Position numbers and translations under genes: made by a program. Source: Thiothrix fructosivorans (GTDB lineage Bacteria > Pseudomonadota > Gammaproteobacteria > Thiotrichales > Thiotrichaceae). Taken from it: a stretch of 64,000 nt of DNA. Under the pieces are notes generated by a model that had not been told where the DNA came from, did no database searches, and saw only the letters and a list, made by a program, of their open reading frames with translations. The stretch is taken from positions 1,550,001-1,614,000 of the forward strand of contig NZ_JAFMPM010000006.1 of NCBI RefSeq assembly GCF_017349355.1, in the 5' to 3' direction. This document shows, piece after piece, positions 54,570-63,720 of this stretch (position 1 is its first letter; each line of letters starts with the position of its first letter).

Positions 54570-55327
54570 ATGCTGCGACCGTTCCACCCGATTACATGAT
54601 CGAATTTGCCAAGGTGAATAAGTGGTACGGCAATCATTTCCACGTCCTGCGTGACATTGATTTGCAAGTCCGCCGTGGGGAACGCATTGTCATTTGCGGC
54701 CCTTCTGGTTCGGGCAAATCCACGCTAATCCGCTGCATCAACCGTTTGGAAGCACACCAGCAAGGCAAGCTCACCGTCGACGGGCTGGAACTCAGCGATG
54801 ACGTGAAAGTGTTGCACGAAGTCCGCCGCAAAGTCGGCATGGTATTCCAGCAATTCAACCTGTTCCCGCATTTAACCGTGCTGGAAAATCTTACGCTAGC
54901 ACCGATTCAGGTCAACAAACTCTCCAAAGCCGATGCGGAAGAACGCGCCATGGCGCAACTCAAGCGCGTACAAATTGCCGAACAAGCGCACAAATACCCG
55001 CTGCAATTGTCCGGCGGGCAGCAACAGCGTGTTGCGATTGCGCGTACCTTGTGCCTTACCCCGCAAGTGCTGCTGTTCGATGAACCCACCTCCGCCCTTG
55101 ACCCTGAAATGATCAAGGAAGTGCTGGATGTGATGACCGAACTCGCCGAGCAGGGCATTACCATGCTGTGCGTCACTCACGAAATGGGCTTTGCCAAATC
55201 GGTGGCGGATCGGGTGATTTTCATGGATGCGGGGCAAATTGTGGAAGAAAACAACCCACATGACTTCTTCAACCGCCCGCGCAACGAGCGCACGCAGGCG
55301 TTTTTAGCGAAGATTTTGGCGCATTAA
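54566..55327 (+). CDS. Amino-acid ABC transporter ATP-binding protein (GlnQ-like)
   Basis: A 253-residue ATPase. Walker A is GPSGSGKST, the Q-loop [18 protein letters not shown], the signature [14 protein letters not shown], Walker [15 protein letters not shown] and the His switch [10 protein letters not shown]. These match the polar amino-acid uptake family. ATG 54566 has GGAGG 8 nt upstream. No permease or binding protein is adjacent, so it is an orphan here. It overlaps the exonuclease stop. Confidence 0.92.
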   Translation: MNAATVPPDYMIEFAKVNKWYGNHFHVLRDIDLQVRRGERIVICGPSGSGKSTLIRCINRLEAHQQGKLTVDGLELSDDVKVLHEVRRKVGMVFQQFNLFPHLTVLENLTLAPIQVNKLSKADAEERAMAQLKRVQIAEQAHKYPLQLSGGQQQRVAIARTLCLTPQVLLFDEPTSALDPEMIKEVLDVMTELAEQGITMLCVTHEMGFAKSVADRVIFMDAGQIVEENNPHDFFNRPRNERTQAFLAKILAH

Positions 55328-55329
55328 GC

Positions 55330-57204
55330 CTACAGCGTCACCTGCGTTCCAATTTCCACCACCTGATCCGATGGTAGATTGAAGTAGGTGGCGGCACTTT
55401 CCGACTGGCGCATCATCCAGCCAAACAGCGCACAACGCCAATACGGCAGCACGCCTTCGCAATCGACAATCGCGGTACGCGCCACGAAAAACGTGGTGCT
55501 AGCCGCTGGTAATGCCAGTTGGTAATTGATTGTCCCGCGCAATGCTTTGCTCAAATCCGGGTTTTCGCGGAAACCAAAGCGTACAGTCACGCTGTAAATC
55601 CCCGGTGCAAGCCCCGTCACCATCAAACGATCTTCCTCCTCAACATACGGCACTTCCTCATTATCCACATGCAGGAACACAATTTGCTCGTGCATCACCT
55701 TGTAATGCTTGATGTTATAAAACAAGCGGCTAGGCACAAGGTTGGGGTTAGAAGCCAGATACACCGCCGTCCCAGCCACACGCGGAATCTCGCTGTGCGG
55801 GTCGGCGACAAATTTGCGCATGGTCACATTGATTTTGCGCCGATGTTCCGCAATCAATTCGCTGCCTTTCTTCCACGTTGTCAGCAAGGTGAAAATGACC
55901 AGTCCCAGCAAAATCGGCAACCACCCACCATGCCCGATTTTGCTCAGGTTGGAACTGAAGAACATGATTTCAAACACAATCGCTACCAGTACACTGGCAA
56001 TAATCGCCTTACGCAAGCGTTGATTGGGGCGTGCTAATGCGACCAGCAAAATCAGTACGCTGGTAATAACCATCGTGCCAGATACCGCAATACCGTAAGC
56101 CGCAGCCAAACCACTGGATGAGCCAAATCCCAACACCAGCAGAATAACCCCTAGCAACATCAACCAATTCACGCTGGCAATGTAAATTTGCCCTTGTTCC
56201 GAATCAGAGGTGTGTTGCACCCGAATGCGCGGCAAATAGCCCAAGCGCGTCGCTTGCTGGGTAAGCGAATACGCTCCAGAAATAGTGGCTTGCGAGGCAA
56301 TCACGGTCGCCATTGTTGCCAATATGACTAACGGCACGAGCAAGCTATCTGGTGCGAGAAAATAGAATGGGTTCTGCGCCATTGTGGGGTCACGCATTAC
56401 CAAGGCCCCTTGCCCAAAATAATTCAGCATCAAGGCAGGCCACACCAAGCCATACCAAGCCAGCCGGATGGGTTTTGCACCAAAATGCCCCATGTCGGCA
56501 TACAAGGCTTCACCGCCAGTCAAAGCCAGAAACACAGCGGAGAGTAATACAAACGCGGCAATCGGGTGATGGAGAGTAAAGTCCAGCGCGTACAATGGGT
56601 TCAGGGCTTGTAACACCTCCGGCGTTTGCAGAATGCTGCTGATACCCAACGTTCCCAAACTCACGAACCACACCACCGTAATCGGGCCAAACAAGATGCC
56701 CACTTTCGCCGTGCCAAACCGCTGGATCAGGAACAGGCTGATTAAAATGCCCAAGGTAATCGGGATAATCAGGTGTTCAAATTGCGGGGTTGCCACGCTG
56801 ATCCCTTCTATCGCCGACAATACCGAAATGGCGGGGGTAATAATGGCATCGCCGTAAAACAACGCGGCAGCAAACACCCCGATCAGTGCCACCGCTTTTG
56901 ACCATTGCGGCAGGGTACGGCGCGTATGCCGATGCGCAAGGGCTTGCAAAGCCAACACGCCGCCTTCGCCCTTATTGTCGAAGCGCAAGACCAGCCATAC
57001 GTATTTGAGCGAAATAATCAGGGTAATCGCCCAAAACAGTGCCGACAGCGTAGCCAGCACATTCGCGTGGCTGGGTGCTAACCCATGCGTAAAGGCTTCT
57101 TTGAAGGCATACAGCGGGCTAGTGCCAATGTCGCCGTAAACAATGCCCAAGGCGGCTAGGGTCAATGCCCCCAGCTTTTGTTTGGGAACGTGCGAGTGAG
57201 TCAT
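55330..57204 (-). CDS. kup: Low-affinity potassium transporter Kup
   Basis: A 624-residue protein with about 12 membrane helices and the KUP signature near the start (GIVYGDIGTSPLYAFKEAF). LFYGDAIITPAISVLSA is also typical. It takes up K+ with protons. A soluble C-terminal region follows residue 440. The stop lies 2 nt from that of the convergent ABC gene. The adjacent kdpE-kdpD pair suggests potassium-linked control. Confidence 0.95.
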   Translation of the reverse strand: MTHSHVPKQKLGALTLAALGIVYGDIGTSPLYAFKEAFTHGLAPSHANVLATLSALFWAITLIISLKYVWLVLRFDNKGEGGVLALQALAHRHTRRTLPQWSKAVALIGVFAAALFYGDAIITPAISVLSAIEGISVATPQFEHLIIPITLGILISLFLIQRFGTAKVGILFGPITVVWFVSLGTLGISSILQTPEVLQALNPLYALDFTLHHPIAAFVLLSAVFLALTGGEALYADMGHFGAKPIRLAWYGLVWPALMLNYFGQGALVMRDPTMAQNPFYFLAPDSLLVPLVILATMATVIASQATISGAYSLTQQATRLGYLPRIRVQHTSDSEQGQIYIASVNWLMLLGVILLVLGFGSSSGLAAAYGIAVSGTMVITSVLILLVALARPNQRLRKAIIASVLVAIVFEIMFFSSNLSKIGHGGWLPILLGLVIFTLLTTWKKGSELIAEHRRKINVTMRKFVADPHSEIPRVAGTAVYLASNPNLVPSRLFYNIKHYKVMHEQIVFLHVDNEEVPYVEEEDRLMVTGLAPGIYSVTVRFGFRENPDLSKALRGTINYQLALPAASTTFFVARTAIVDCEGVLPYWRCALFGWMMRQSESAATYFNLPSDQVVEIGTQVTL

Positions 57205-57218
57205 ATCAGGATTCCTTC

Positions 57219-57911
57219 CTACAGTTGGAAACGGTAGCCAATGCCGGTTTCGGTGAGTAAATGGCGGGGTTGGCTGGGGTCATCTTCGAGCTTCTGGCGC
57301 AAATGCCCGACATACACGCGCAGGTAGTGATTGCTCTCCACATACGTGCTGCCCCAAACCTCGCGCAGCAAATGGCGGTGAGTCATGACCCGACCTGCAT
57401 TCAGCAGCAGCAGGCTTAACAGGTGAAACTCAATCGGAGTAATGCGCACGGCTTCCCCGCGACGGCGCACTTGGCGTTGGGACAAATCCACTTCAATATC
57501 ACCGAAATGAATCAGCGGACTGGCGGTTTCCGGGTTGAACTGGCTGCGGCGCAACAGGGCGCGTACCCGTGCCAGCAATTCGCCCGTCGAAAACGGTTTG
57601 CTGAGGTAATCGTCAGCCCCGGCATCCAGTGCCTTGATCTTGTCTTGGTCAGCACTGCGGGCAGACAGCACCAATACCGGCAATTTTGACCAAGTGCGCA
57701 AGGTCTGAATGAGTTGCACGCCATCACCGTCGGGCAGCCCCAAGTCCAGAATGAGCATGTCCAGCCGTTGGGTGCGGATGTCTTGCAAGCCTTGGGTGCA
57801 AGTACCTGCTTCGGTAACTTGATAGGCTTCGCTTTCCAAGGCGGTGCGGACGAAGCGGCGGATGTGTTGTTCGTCTTCCACCACCAGAATATGGTTGATG
57901 GCTGTGGTCAT
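57219..57911 (-). CDS. kdpE: KdpE response regulator
   Basis: A 230-residue OmpR-family regulator starting MTTAINHILVVEDEQH; the longer frame to 57989 is inside kdpD. The receiver has LILDLGLPDGDGVQ and ADDYLSKPFSTGELLARVRALLRR. The DNA-binding domain ends TETGIGYRFQL. Close to KdpE in the RRR.G EAVRITPIEFHLL region. It overlaps the kdpD stop by 4 nt and lies 14 nt before kup, which it may regulate. Confidence 0.9.
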   Translation of the reverse strand: MTTAINHILVVEDEQHIRRFVRTALESEAYQVTEAGTCTQGLQDIRTQRLDMLILDLGLPDGDGVQLIQTLRTWSKLPVLVLSARSADQDKIKALDAGADDYLSKPFSTGELLARVRALLRRSQFNPETASPLIHFGDIEVDLSQRQVRRRGEAVRITPIEFHLLSLLLLNAGRVMTHRHLLREVWGSTYVESNHYLRVYVGHLRQKLEDDPSQPRHLLTETGIGYRFQL

Positions 57912-59059
57912 GGGGTATTGCCTGTGGGGTGGAAGGGTTCGGGTTCGATGATCGGCGGCGTGCCGAGGGGCAGATGAAAGCAGATACATCCGCCGCCCTG
58001 CGCTGGATTGCTGGCAGCAATATCGCCGTCGTGTGCTTCAATAATGGCACGGCAAATGCTTAAACCCAGCCCCACACCGGGGATGGTGGATTCGTGGTTG
58101 CCGCGTTCAAACAGCTCGAACACTTGGTTCAGCTTGTCAGCCGGAAAGCCTTCGCCGGGGTTGCACACGCAAATTTCGACCTGTGTGGGCAGCAGTTTGG
58201 CGGTGATGTGCAGGGTGGAATCGGCAGGCGAATACTTCGCGGCATTTTCCAGCAAATTGCAAAACACCCGTTCCATGAGGATGGCATCGAATTCCAGCAA
58301 GGGTAAATCGGCGGGCAGGCTGACTTTGACGGGGTGATGGCGCAGGGCAACTTTGAGCAGCTTGGTGCTTGCGCCGATGACTTCTTCCAGCGGCTGCCAT
58401 TCCTTGCGGAACTTCATGCCGCCTGCTTGCAGCCGTGCCATTTCCAACAAATTGCTGACCATGCTATTGAGGTGTAAGGCTTGGTCGCGGATGGCGGTAA
58501 TGGTTTCCTGTGTGTCGGGCGGCAAGGGCGGTTTGCTCAGTTTCAGGGATTCTGCCAGCCCGTACAGCGAGGTGAGCGGGGTACGGATGTCGTGTGACAG
58601 GGCGGAGAGAATGGTATTGCGCAAGCGTTCCGAGAGCATTTGCATCCGCGCTTCGTGGGCGACTTTTTCGAGTTCGTACAGGCTCAAGGCTTGCTGTTCA
58701 CGGGTGTTGGCATCGGTGGCTTGCTGGCGTAATCCGGCAGTCAGGTGGGTAATGATGAGGGCAACGACCAGCATGACGGCAAAGGTGACGAGGTATTGGG
58801 CGTGGGCAACCGAGAGTGACCAATGCGGTGGCACAAAAAAGAAATCGAAGGCAATCACGCTGCAAAACGCGGTGAGGATAGCGGGGCGACGACCCAGCTT
58901 GACCGCTACCAGTGCCACGGTCAGCAAAAACAGCATGGCGGTATTGGCTAAATCGAGGTGGTTATGCAGCGGCACTGCCAGCAGGGTGGTGATGCCGACC
59001 GCCAGCAATGCCAATAAATGCCGTTGCCATAAAGGGCGGGCTTCCAATCCATTTTTCAT
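57908..59059 (-). CDS. kdpD: KdpD-like sensor histidine kinase lacking the N-terminal half
   Basis: A 383-residue protein: four membrane helices (DUF4118, about 12-108), a coiled linker, HisKA with H156 in LSHDIRTPLTSLYG, and a HATPase with PGEGFPADKLNQVFELF and GVGLGLSICRAII. Full KdpD has about 890 residues, with an N-terminal KdpD sensor and USP domain; both are absent here. No KdpABC pump is nearby. Signal input must therefore differ. Upstream 156 nt separates it from the toxin-antitoxin genes. Confidence 0.88.
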   Translation of the reverse strand: MKNGLEARPLWQRHLLALLAVGITTLLAVPLHNHLDLANTAMLFLLTVALVAVKLGRRPAILTAFCSVIAFDFFFVPPHWSLSVAHAQYLVTFAVMLVVALIITHLTAGLRQQATDANTREQQALSLYELEKVAHEARMQMLSERLRNTILSALSHDIRTPLTSLYGLAESLKLSKPPLPPDTQETITAIRDQALHLNSMVSNLLEMARLQAGGMKFRKEWQPLEEVIGASTKLLKVALRHHPVKVSLPADLPLLEFDAILMERVFCNLLENAAKYSPADSTLHITAKLLPTQVEICVCNPGEGFPADKLNQVFELFERGNHESTIPGVGLGLSICRAIIEAHDGDIAASNPAQGGGCICFHLPLGTPPIIEPEPFHPTGNTP

Positions 59060-59177
59060 CTGACACCAGATTCACAGTGGGGCTATGGCGCGAAGTCTGG
59101 CAGTTTGGAAATAAAAATGGTGTAGAAATTTGTCGCCAAGGTTTGCCCCTTAACAATACTAGTGGTGGGCGTGGCGA

Positions 59178-59208
59178 TTCCGTGAACCCATGCTAATATA
59201 GCTATAAT
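59178..59208 (+). promoter_or_regulatory. Possible promoter of the RHH-MazF operon
   Basis: A perfect TATAAT at 59203-59208 has a weak -35 (TTCCGT, 19-bp spacing). It lies only 8 nt before the first ATG of the antitoxin. Transcription would start near 59215, so the message would be almost leaderless from 59216 or start translation at the internal ATG 59228. Confidence 0.4.
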
Positions 59209-59215
59209 CATCCAC

Positions 59216-59461
59216 ATGGAAACCACTATGCGAACCTTGCAAATGACCTTTGATGACGATCTGGTGGCTGAACTCGATCAGGTTGTTCAGGAAAACCGTA
59301 CCAACCGTTCCGCTTTCACCCGCGAAGCCTTGCGCATGGCAATTGCACTCTATCACCAACGCAAATTGGTGGAAAAACACCGCGCTGGTTACTTGCGCCA
59401 CCCTGTTGCCCCCGACGAATTTTCAGTGTGGGAAGAGGAACAAGCATGGGGTGATGAATGA
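59216..59461 (+). CDS. Ribbon-helix-helix antitoxin
   Basis: An 81-residue protein. MRTLQMTFDDDLVAELDQVV and NRSAFTREALRMAIALY form the ribbon-helix-helix domain; the acidic tail (WEEEQAWGDE) should bind and block the toxin. ATG 59228 is a possible start that removes METT. The stop overlaps the toxin start by 4 nt. It likely represses its own promoter. Confidence 0.88.
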   Translation: METTMRTLQMTFDDDLVAELDQVVQENRTNRSAFTREALRMAIALYHQRKLVEKHRAGYLRHPVAPDEFSVWEEEQAWGDE

Positions 59462-59787
59462 AGCGTGGCGAAATTCGTTGGTACACGTTCAAAGAGCCGG
59501 ATAAACGCCGTCCGGTAATGATTTTGCTGCGCTCTGACATTATCCCGTATTTGGGTGAAGTGACTATCGCACCGATTACTACCACCATCCGCGACATCCC
59601 CAGCGAAGTGGCATTGAGCGTGCAGGATGGTATGCCGCGTGAATGTGCCATCAATTTCGACCATATCCAGACGGTGCAAAAAGGCAAGTTGGGGGCTTTG
59701 ATTACCACGCTTTCCGCGCACAAACTGGCGGAAGTGGATCAGGCTGTCAGCTTTGCCTTGAGTTTGAATGGTTTTGACGGGTTTTGA
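59458..59787 (+). CDS. MazF/PemK-family toxin ribonuclease
   Basis: A 109-residue protein with the MazF fold: KRGEIRWYTF, KRRPVMILLRSDIIPYL, VTIAPITTTIRDIPSEV and NFDHIQTVQKGKLG. These toxins cleave mRNA at short sites. The key Arg (RRPV) and the Thr/Ser of ITTTIR are present. It converges with the Fic-like gene 4 nt away. Confidence 0.9.
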   Translation: MKRGEIRWYTFKEPDKRRPVMILLRSDIIPYLGEVTIAPITTTIRDIPSEVALSVQDGMPRECAINFDHIQTVQKGKLGALITTLSAHKLAEVDQAVSFALSLNGFDGF

Positions 59788-59791
59788 TTAA

Positions 59792-60490
59792 TCATGCCTC
59801 GCGCATAATCCGCAACACCCGCTCATCCATGCACGAACGCATAAACGCATTCATCGCGCTTTCATCACCCGAATCATAAAACGCCAGCATCAAGGTGTTG
59901 AATTCCAGTTGGCGTTTGGCGGGTAGGTTGATTGCGGGATAGCCGTGCTGGAGCAAATGCCCGTTCATCATGAAACGCCCCATGCGCTTGTTCACGTCGT
60001 AGAAAAACTGGCAACGCGCCATCGTCAGGAAAATGTGGATGGCTTGGTCGTAAATGTCGTCGATGTAGGCAAGGTCGGTAATCAATGCCTCGAAACGGGC
60101 GGGCAATTCGGCGACGGGTGGGGGCATGTAATCTGTTCCCGCGATGAATACGCCACCGGAGCGGAAGCGTCCCCATTCTAATGCCTCTTCTTTGCCCGCA
60201 GCGGCGTGGAGTGCGCAGGCTTTTTCGGCGGAAATAGTGAATTCGCCGCGTTCGAGCCAGCTAAACAACAGCCGCCATGCGTTGCCTTGATTTACCGTAA
60301 TTTGCTGGTCGGAAAGTTTGTGTCCGCCTACGGTGATGCCGTCCAGTAGGGTCTGGACTTCTGGCAGGGTCATGTTGATGCCTTCCAGATTGACCGCATC
60401 GCAGACGAATTCGCTGAGTTGGCGTTTTGCCAGCATTAGCGCGGTGGCGGGGTTGGGGGGGATTTGCCAGTGGAGGTCGTTCATAATCAT
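59792..60490 (-). CDS. Fic-fold protein with degenerate catalytic motif
   Basis: A 232-residue protein with the Fic domain. The HxFxDGNxRxxR motif reads QFFYDVNKRMGR (161-172), so the catalytic His is Gln161 and Gly is Val166. Asp165, Asn167, Lys168, Arg169 and Arg172 are kept. An N-terminal helix contains NLEG (34-37), like the inhibitory helix motif of class II Fic. AMP transfer is therefore doubtful; binding or a different reaction is possible. The ATG overlaps the stop of the NACHT gene (ATGA), so translation is coupled. Confidence 0.85.
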   Translation of the reverse strand: MIMNDLHWQIPPNPATALMLAKRQLSEFVCDAVNLEGINMTLPEVQTLLDGITVGGHKLSDQQITVNQGNAWRLLFSWLERGEFTISAEKACALHAAAGKEEALEWGRFRSGGVFIAGTDYMPPPVAELPARFEALITDLAYIDDIYDQAIHIFLTMARCQFFYDVNKRMGRFMMNGHLLQHGYPAINLPAKRQLEFNTLMLAFYDSGDESAMNAFMRSCMDERVLRIMREA

Positions 60491-63156
60491 GAAATCCCTG
60501 CTTCTTTGCTAAGTTTTTCATATGTAACCATCATTTTTTTTCCAATATATTTTCTTATTTCTTCATCAGAAATTTGTAGCTCCCTGCAAATCAAAAACCA
60601 AAGACTTGACGTTATCAGAAACTTCGAGATGAAGATTGAGGTGATTCCCATTCCCACGCCAAGCCCAACTAAAAATAACAATGATGGCGTTAATAACAAA
60701 AATTTCTCCAAGCTCACATTTCCCACTACCGATAACATCCCCCACATCCCCGACAACGTCCCCAGCGACAAAAAAAACGCGGATAATGGCAACGACGATA
60801 AGCGCAGGCGTGGGAGCGGCGCTAAAAGACTAAAAATATAGATATTAATGAATGTTGCGACTGATTTTGCAAATGGAAAGTACTTGAATTGCGGTTCGTC
60901 AAATAATACGCGCCATGTTTTTTCTTGGATGGGTATCTCAGAGTGGTTTTTTGATAAATCGGCTTTTAACAGCTCTGCAAAGAATGTTAAGACTTCTTTT
61001 GTTCTTAATGCATCATTAATATGCATATTCATTGTGTTTTTTATAGAAGTGGCAGATGTTTTATTGAAGGAGAATAATTGGCTAATGACTTTGGCTTGCA
61101 GAAGTTCCATGTAGGATTTGTGAGCAAATTTGAACATGCCATCTTTGCTCAAGTCTGTTACCAATAAACCACAGGAACGTACATCAGTATTGATCTTTTC
61201 GATAATTTCAGTTCGGCGAGTATTCCACTCAAATCGTGCATTACTACGTAGAGGACATGCATCCTCACCTTTTAATGAACTGACGGAACGCGAAACATCT
61301 TCTGGAACTGCATCAATCAGTCTGTTGACCGTTTTGGTTAATTCATCTTTGCCTATTTGATTGGGTAAGTTTTTGACAGCCATGTATGCAGCTATCCCCA
61401 TCATAAAATAATGACGTTCCGCTGTATTTAATATCATGAATGGGCGTTCATCATTTTTATCTTGTTGGCGTTTTAATGTTTGTTGAATGAATAGATCAAT
61501 AACAGTTGCTGAATTGATATGTTCATGTTTATGAAGCTCTTCGCGTTTCCAAAGTAATGCCACCAAATGCAGTAACGATGGGCGTGAAGCAACCTCTAAA
61601 AATTTCTTATCTTCTTTGGCGAGTTGCACAATTTCATGGCGAACTTGCTCATCTGCTGAACGTAAGCTATTTTCAATCTGTTCAACATTAAATGGCTGAA
61701 GATACAGTGTATGTGTTTGGTCTGTTTCTCCTAGTGCGCGAGTTAACTCCTTGCTATCCAGAAAGAAGTTAGGTCGTCCGGTAATGATTAGTTTTGAGCG
61801 CTGATAGTTTAATTTCCACAAACTATGAAAATGACTAATTCGTGCTTCAGTATCACCACTCAAATCAATTTCATCAAAGCCTTCAAAAATCAGCAGCAAT
61901 CTCCCCGCCATGTGTAAATGCAATAGTGCCTTAACATTAATCCCATAACGATAAGCCCATGTTGCCAATAACTCTTCTGGTGGAAGGCTTCTTAATGTTT
62001 TACCTCGAAGCTCAATCAGTATTGGAATACTAGTGTGAGTATCGAAACTGTACTGCTTGATCAAATGGTAACTAAGTAACAAGGAAACAGTACTTTTACC
62101 CTGTCCATATTCACCTAGCACTGCTAGTTGCTTGCTAGAATTATCTCGTAGCCATTGTTGAATATACACCTCTAATGATTCAGGTTGAGGTTCTGCTTCT
62201 TTTGCCAACCGATACAAAGAGGGAGTGTAAGTGTCCTGCAAAGTTAAATGACTTTCTGGAAGTTTTGCACGTTCAACCCGATATTGAATGTCGGCAAAAT
62301 AATCGGAAAAGTCCACTAACTCCAATAACAGTGCGGCTTCATTGGTGTAAGTGATGCTGTAGTCAGGATGATGCTCTGCTGGATTGGGTTCACCCTCTTT
62401 ATGGGTGATGATGAGTTCAATCGCTTTTTTCTCTTGATGATCAGCAACTTTGCGAGCGTAATCGAGCCACGCAGATAACGCAGCAGCACTAGGGACATAC
62501 TGTGGGCAAGCGAGTAACACTAATGCCCCTGTATGCTTTTCCTCACCTATCCAACATTTGTGCGCAGGGTCGAATTCACCCCCAAACAAGTAGCTACGAT
62601 TACGCAAGCACCACAATTGTTTGGCGCGTTCGTGCCATGTCAGTGTCTCCGGTCTATCCAACAGCGTATTGTACTGATCAGCTTCAGCGGAATAGGGTTT
62701 ACGTTTCTCCTTCGCATCCGGTGTTCTTTCCAAGAACAGACGAATATCACGCAAAATACTGGCTGGGTCGCAGTTTTGCTCTTGTTCATGCTGGGCAAGG
62801 CTTTTTTGCCCATTCCAGTTTTTGAATACGCTTACGTATGCGACGGCTAACACCAGAATGACGAAGAAAAATAGCACTGCTTCCAATGGACTGAGCGGCG
62901 GTGTTAGCGGCTGAAGATTGAAGCCAAAAGGCTTAAGTAAGATCATCAGCACACTGCCGATGATGGAGTTCTCTAGGAGGAAGGCACTCAGATACAACCC
63001 CACAAAACCAAAGATCCCTATAAAACCAAAAAAGGCAAAGCGTTCGCGGGTGTGACGATCTTTCTTCCACCATACATAGAAAGCCCACAGTGCCATGCCA
63101 CTCACCGCGATAAGTAGCGCGAAAAGAAGCCAGTCAAACGCAATACTATTGGTCAT
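60487..63156 (-). CDS. Membrane-anchored NACHT-type NTPase
   Basis: An 889-residue protein. Three N-terminal helices (about 8-28, 42-62, 91-111) lead to a soluble middle domain of unclear family (130-320) with LTLQDTYTP. The NTPase has P-loop GEYGQGKS (348-355), Walker B LLIFEGFDEID (421-431) and the KLIITGRPNFF sensor strand (about 455). A helical arm and further membrane helices near residues 750-850 follow. This is the STAND/NACHT plan used in bacterial immune and signalling proteins; there is no obvious C-terminal sensor repeat. Base composition at the 3' end is A+T rich relative to neighbours, suggesting transfer. Coupled to the Fic-like gene. Confidence 0.8.
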   Translation of the reverse strand: MTNSIAFDWLLFALLIAVSGMALWAFYVWWKKDRHTRERFAFFGFIGIFGFVGLYLSAFLLENSIIGSVLMILLKPFGFNLQPLTPPLSPLEAVLFFFVILVLAVAYVSVFKNWNGQKSLAQHEQEQNCDPASILRDIRLFLERTPDAKEKRKPYSAEADQYNTLLDRPETLTWHERAKQLWCLRNRSYLFGGEFDPAHKCWIGEEKHTGALVLLACPQYVPSAAALSAWLDYARKVADHQEKKAIELIITHKEGEPNPAEHHPDYSITYTNEAALLLELVDFSDYFADIQYRVERAKLPESHLTLQDTYTPSLYRLAKEAEPQPESLEVYIQQWLRDNSSKQLAVLGEYGQGKSTVSLLLSYHLIKQYSFDTHTSIPILIELRGKTLRSLPPEELLATWAYRYGINVKALLHLHMAGRLLLIFEGFDEIDLSGDTEARISHFHSLWKLNYQRSKLIITGRPNFFLDSKELTRALGETDQTHTLYLQPFNVEQIENSLRSADEQVRHEIVQLAKEDKKFLEVASRPSLLHLVALLWKREELHKHEHINSATVIDLFIQQTLKRQQDKNDERPFMILNTAERHYFMMGIAAYMAVKNLPNQIGKDELTKTVNRLIDAVPEDVSRSVSSLKGEDACPLRSNARFEWNTRRTEIIEKINTDVRSCGLLVTDLSKDGMFKFAHKSYMELLQAKVISQLFSFNKTSATSIKNTMNMHINDALRTKEVLTFFAELLKADLSKNHSEIPIQEKTWRVLFDEPQFKYFPFAKSVATFINIYIFSLLAPLPRLRLSSLPLSAFFLSLGTLSGMWGMLSVVGNVSLEKFLLLTPSLLFLVGLGVGMGITSIFISKFLITSSLWFLICRELQISDEEIRKYIGKKMMVTYEKLSKEAGIS

Positions 63157-63277
63157 AAGAAATGATTTTAGTTAGACAAGAATTTGCGCAGTATAACATA
63201 TTGATGACCTTCACCACTGTTCGCTTATGCTATGTTTGGTAGCAAGCACACAAGAGCTTTATCGCAGGGGTAAACGC

Positions 63278-63655
63278 ATGAACCAAAACATCCTGACCAT
63301 CAAAGTAGGCACAAGCATCCAGTCCTCACTGGCACTCGCCCAACAAATGCTAGAACGCCTCGAAGTCGGCGAAGAACCCGCTCCTTACTTCGGTGTAGGC
63401 TTCAAAAACGTCAGCCAGATGCTCAGTGTTTTCACCCCCAAACGTTGGGACTTGCTGGCAGTGTTACGCGAACACGGCGTAATGAGCATTGCCGAACTCG
63501 CCCGCACCTTGCAACGCGACTACAAAAACGTCCATAACGACGTGGAACGCCTGATGGAATGGCTTGCCATCGAACGCGATGCTAACGGCAAAATTTTCAC
63601 GCCCTACTCAGAAATCGTAGTTGACGTGCATCTGCCCCAGCAAAAAGCGGCTTGA
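63278..63655 (+). CDS. HVO_A0114-family winged HTH regulator, probable antitoxin
   Basis: A 125-residue protein from ATG 63278, with AGGGG 8 nt upstream; the longer 63227 start lacks support. SVFTPKRWDLLAVL and MSIAELARTLQRDYKNVHNDVERL form a winged HTH. HVO_A0114-type proteins are often paired with TumE-type toxins. The toxin-like gene begins 65 nt downstream. Divergent from the NACHT gene across 121 nt. Confidence 0.82.
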   Translation: MNQNILTIKVGTSIQSSLALAQQMLERLEVGEEPAPYFGVGFKNVSQMLSVFTPKRWDLLAVLREHGVMSIAELARTLQRDYKNVHNDVERLMEWLAIERDANGKIFTPYSEIVVDVHLPQQKAA

Positions 63656-63720
63656 GGAAATAACGCTAACAACACCAAACAGCATTGATTTCACCCCTCA
63701 TCCGTTGTCATAATGTCAAC

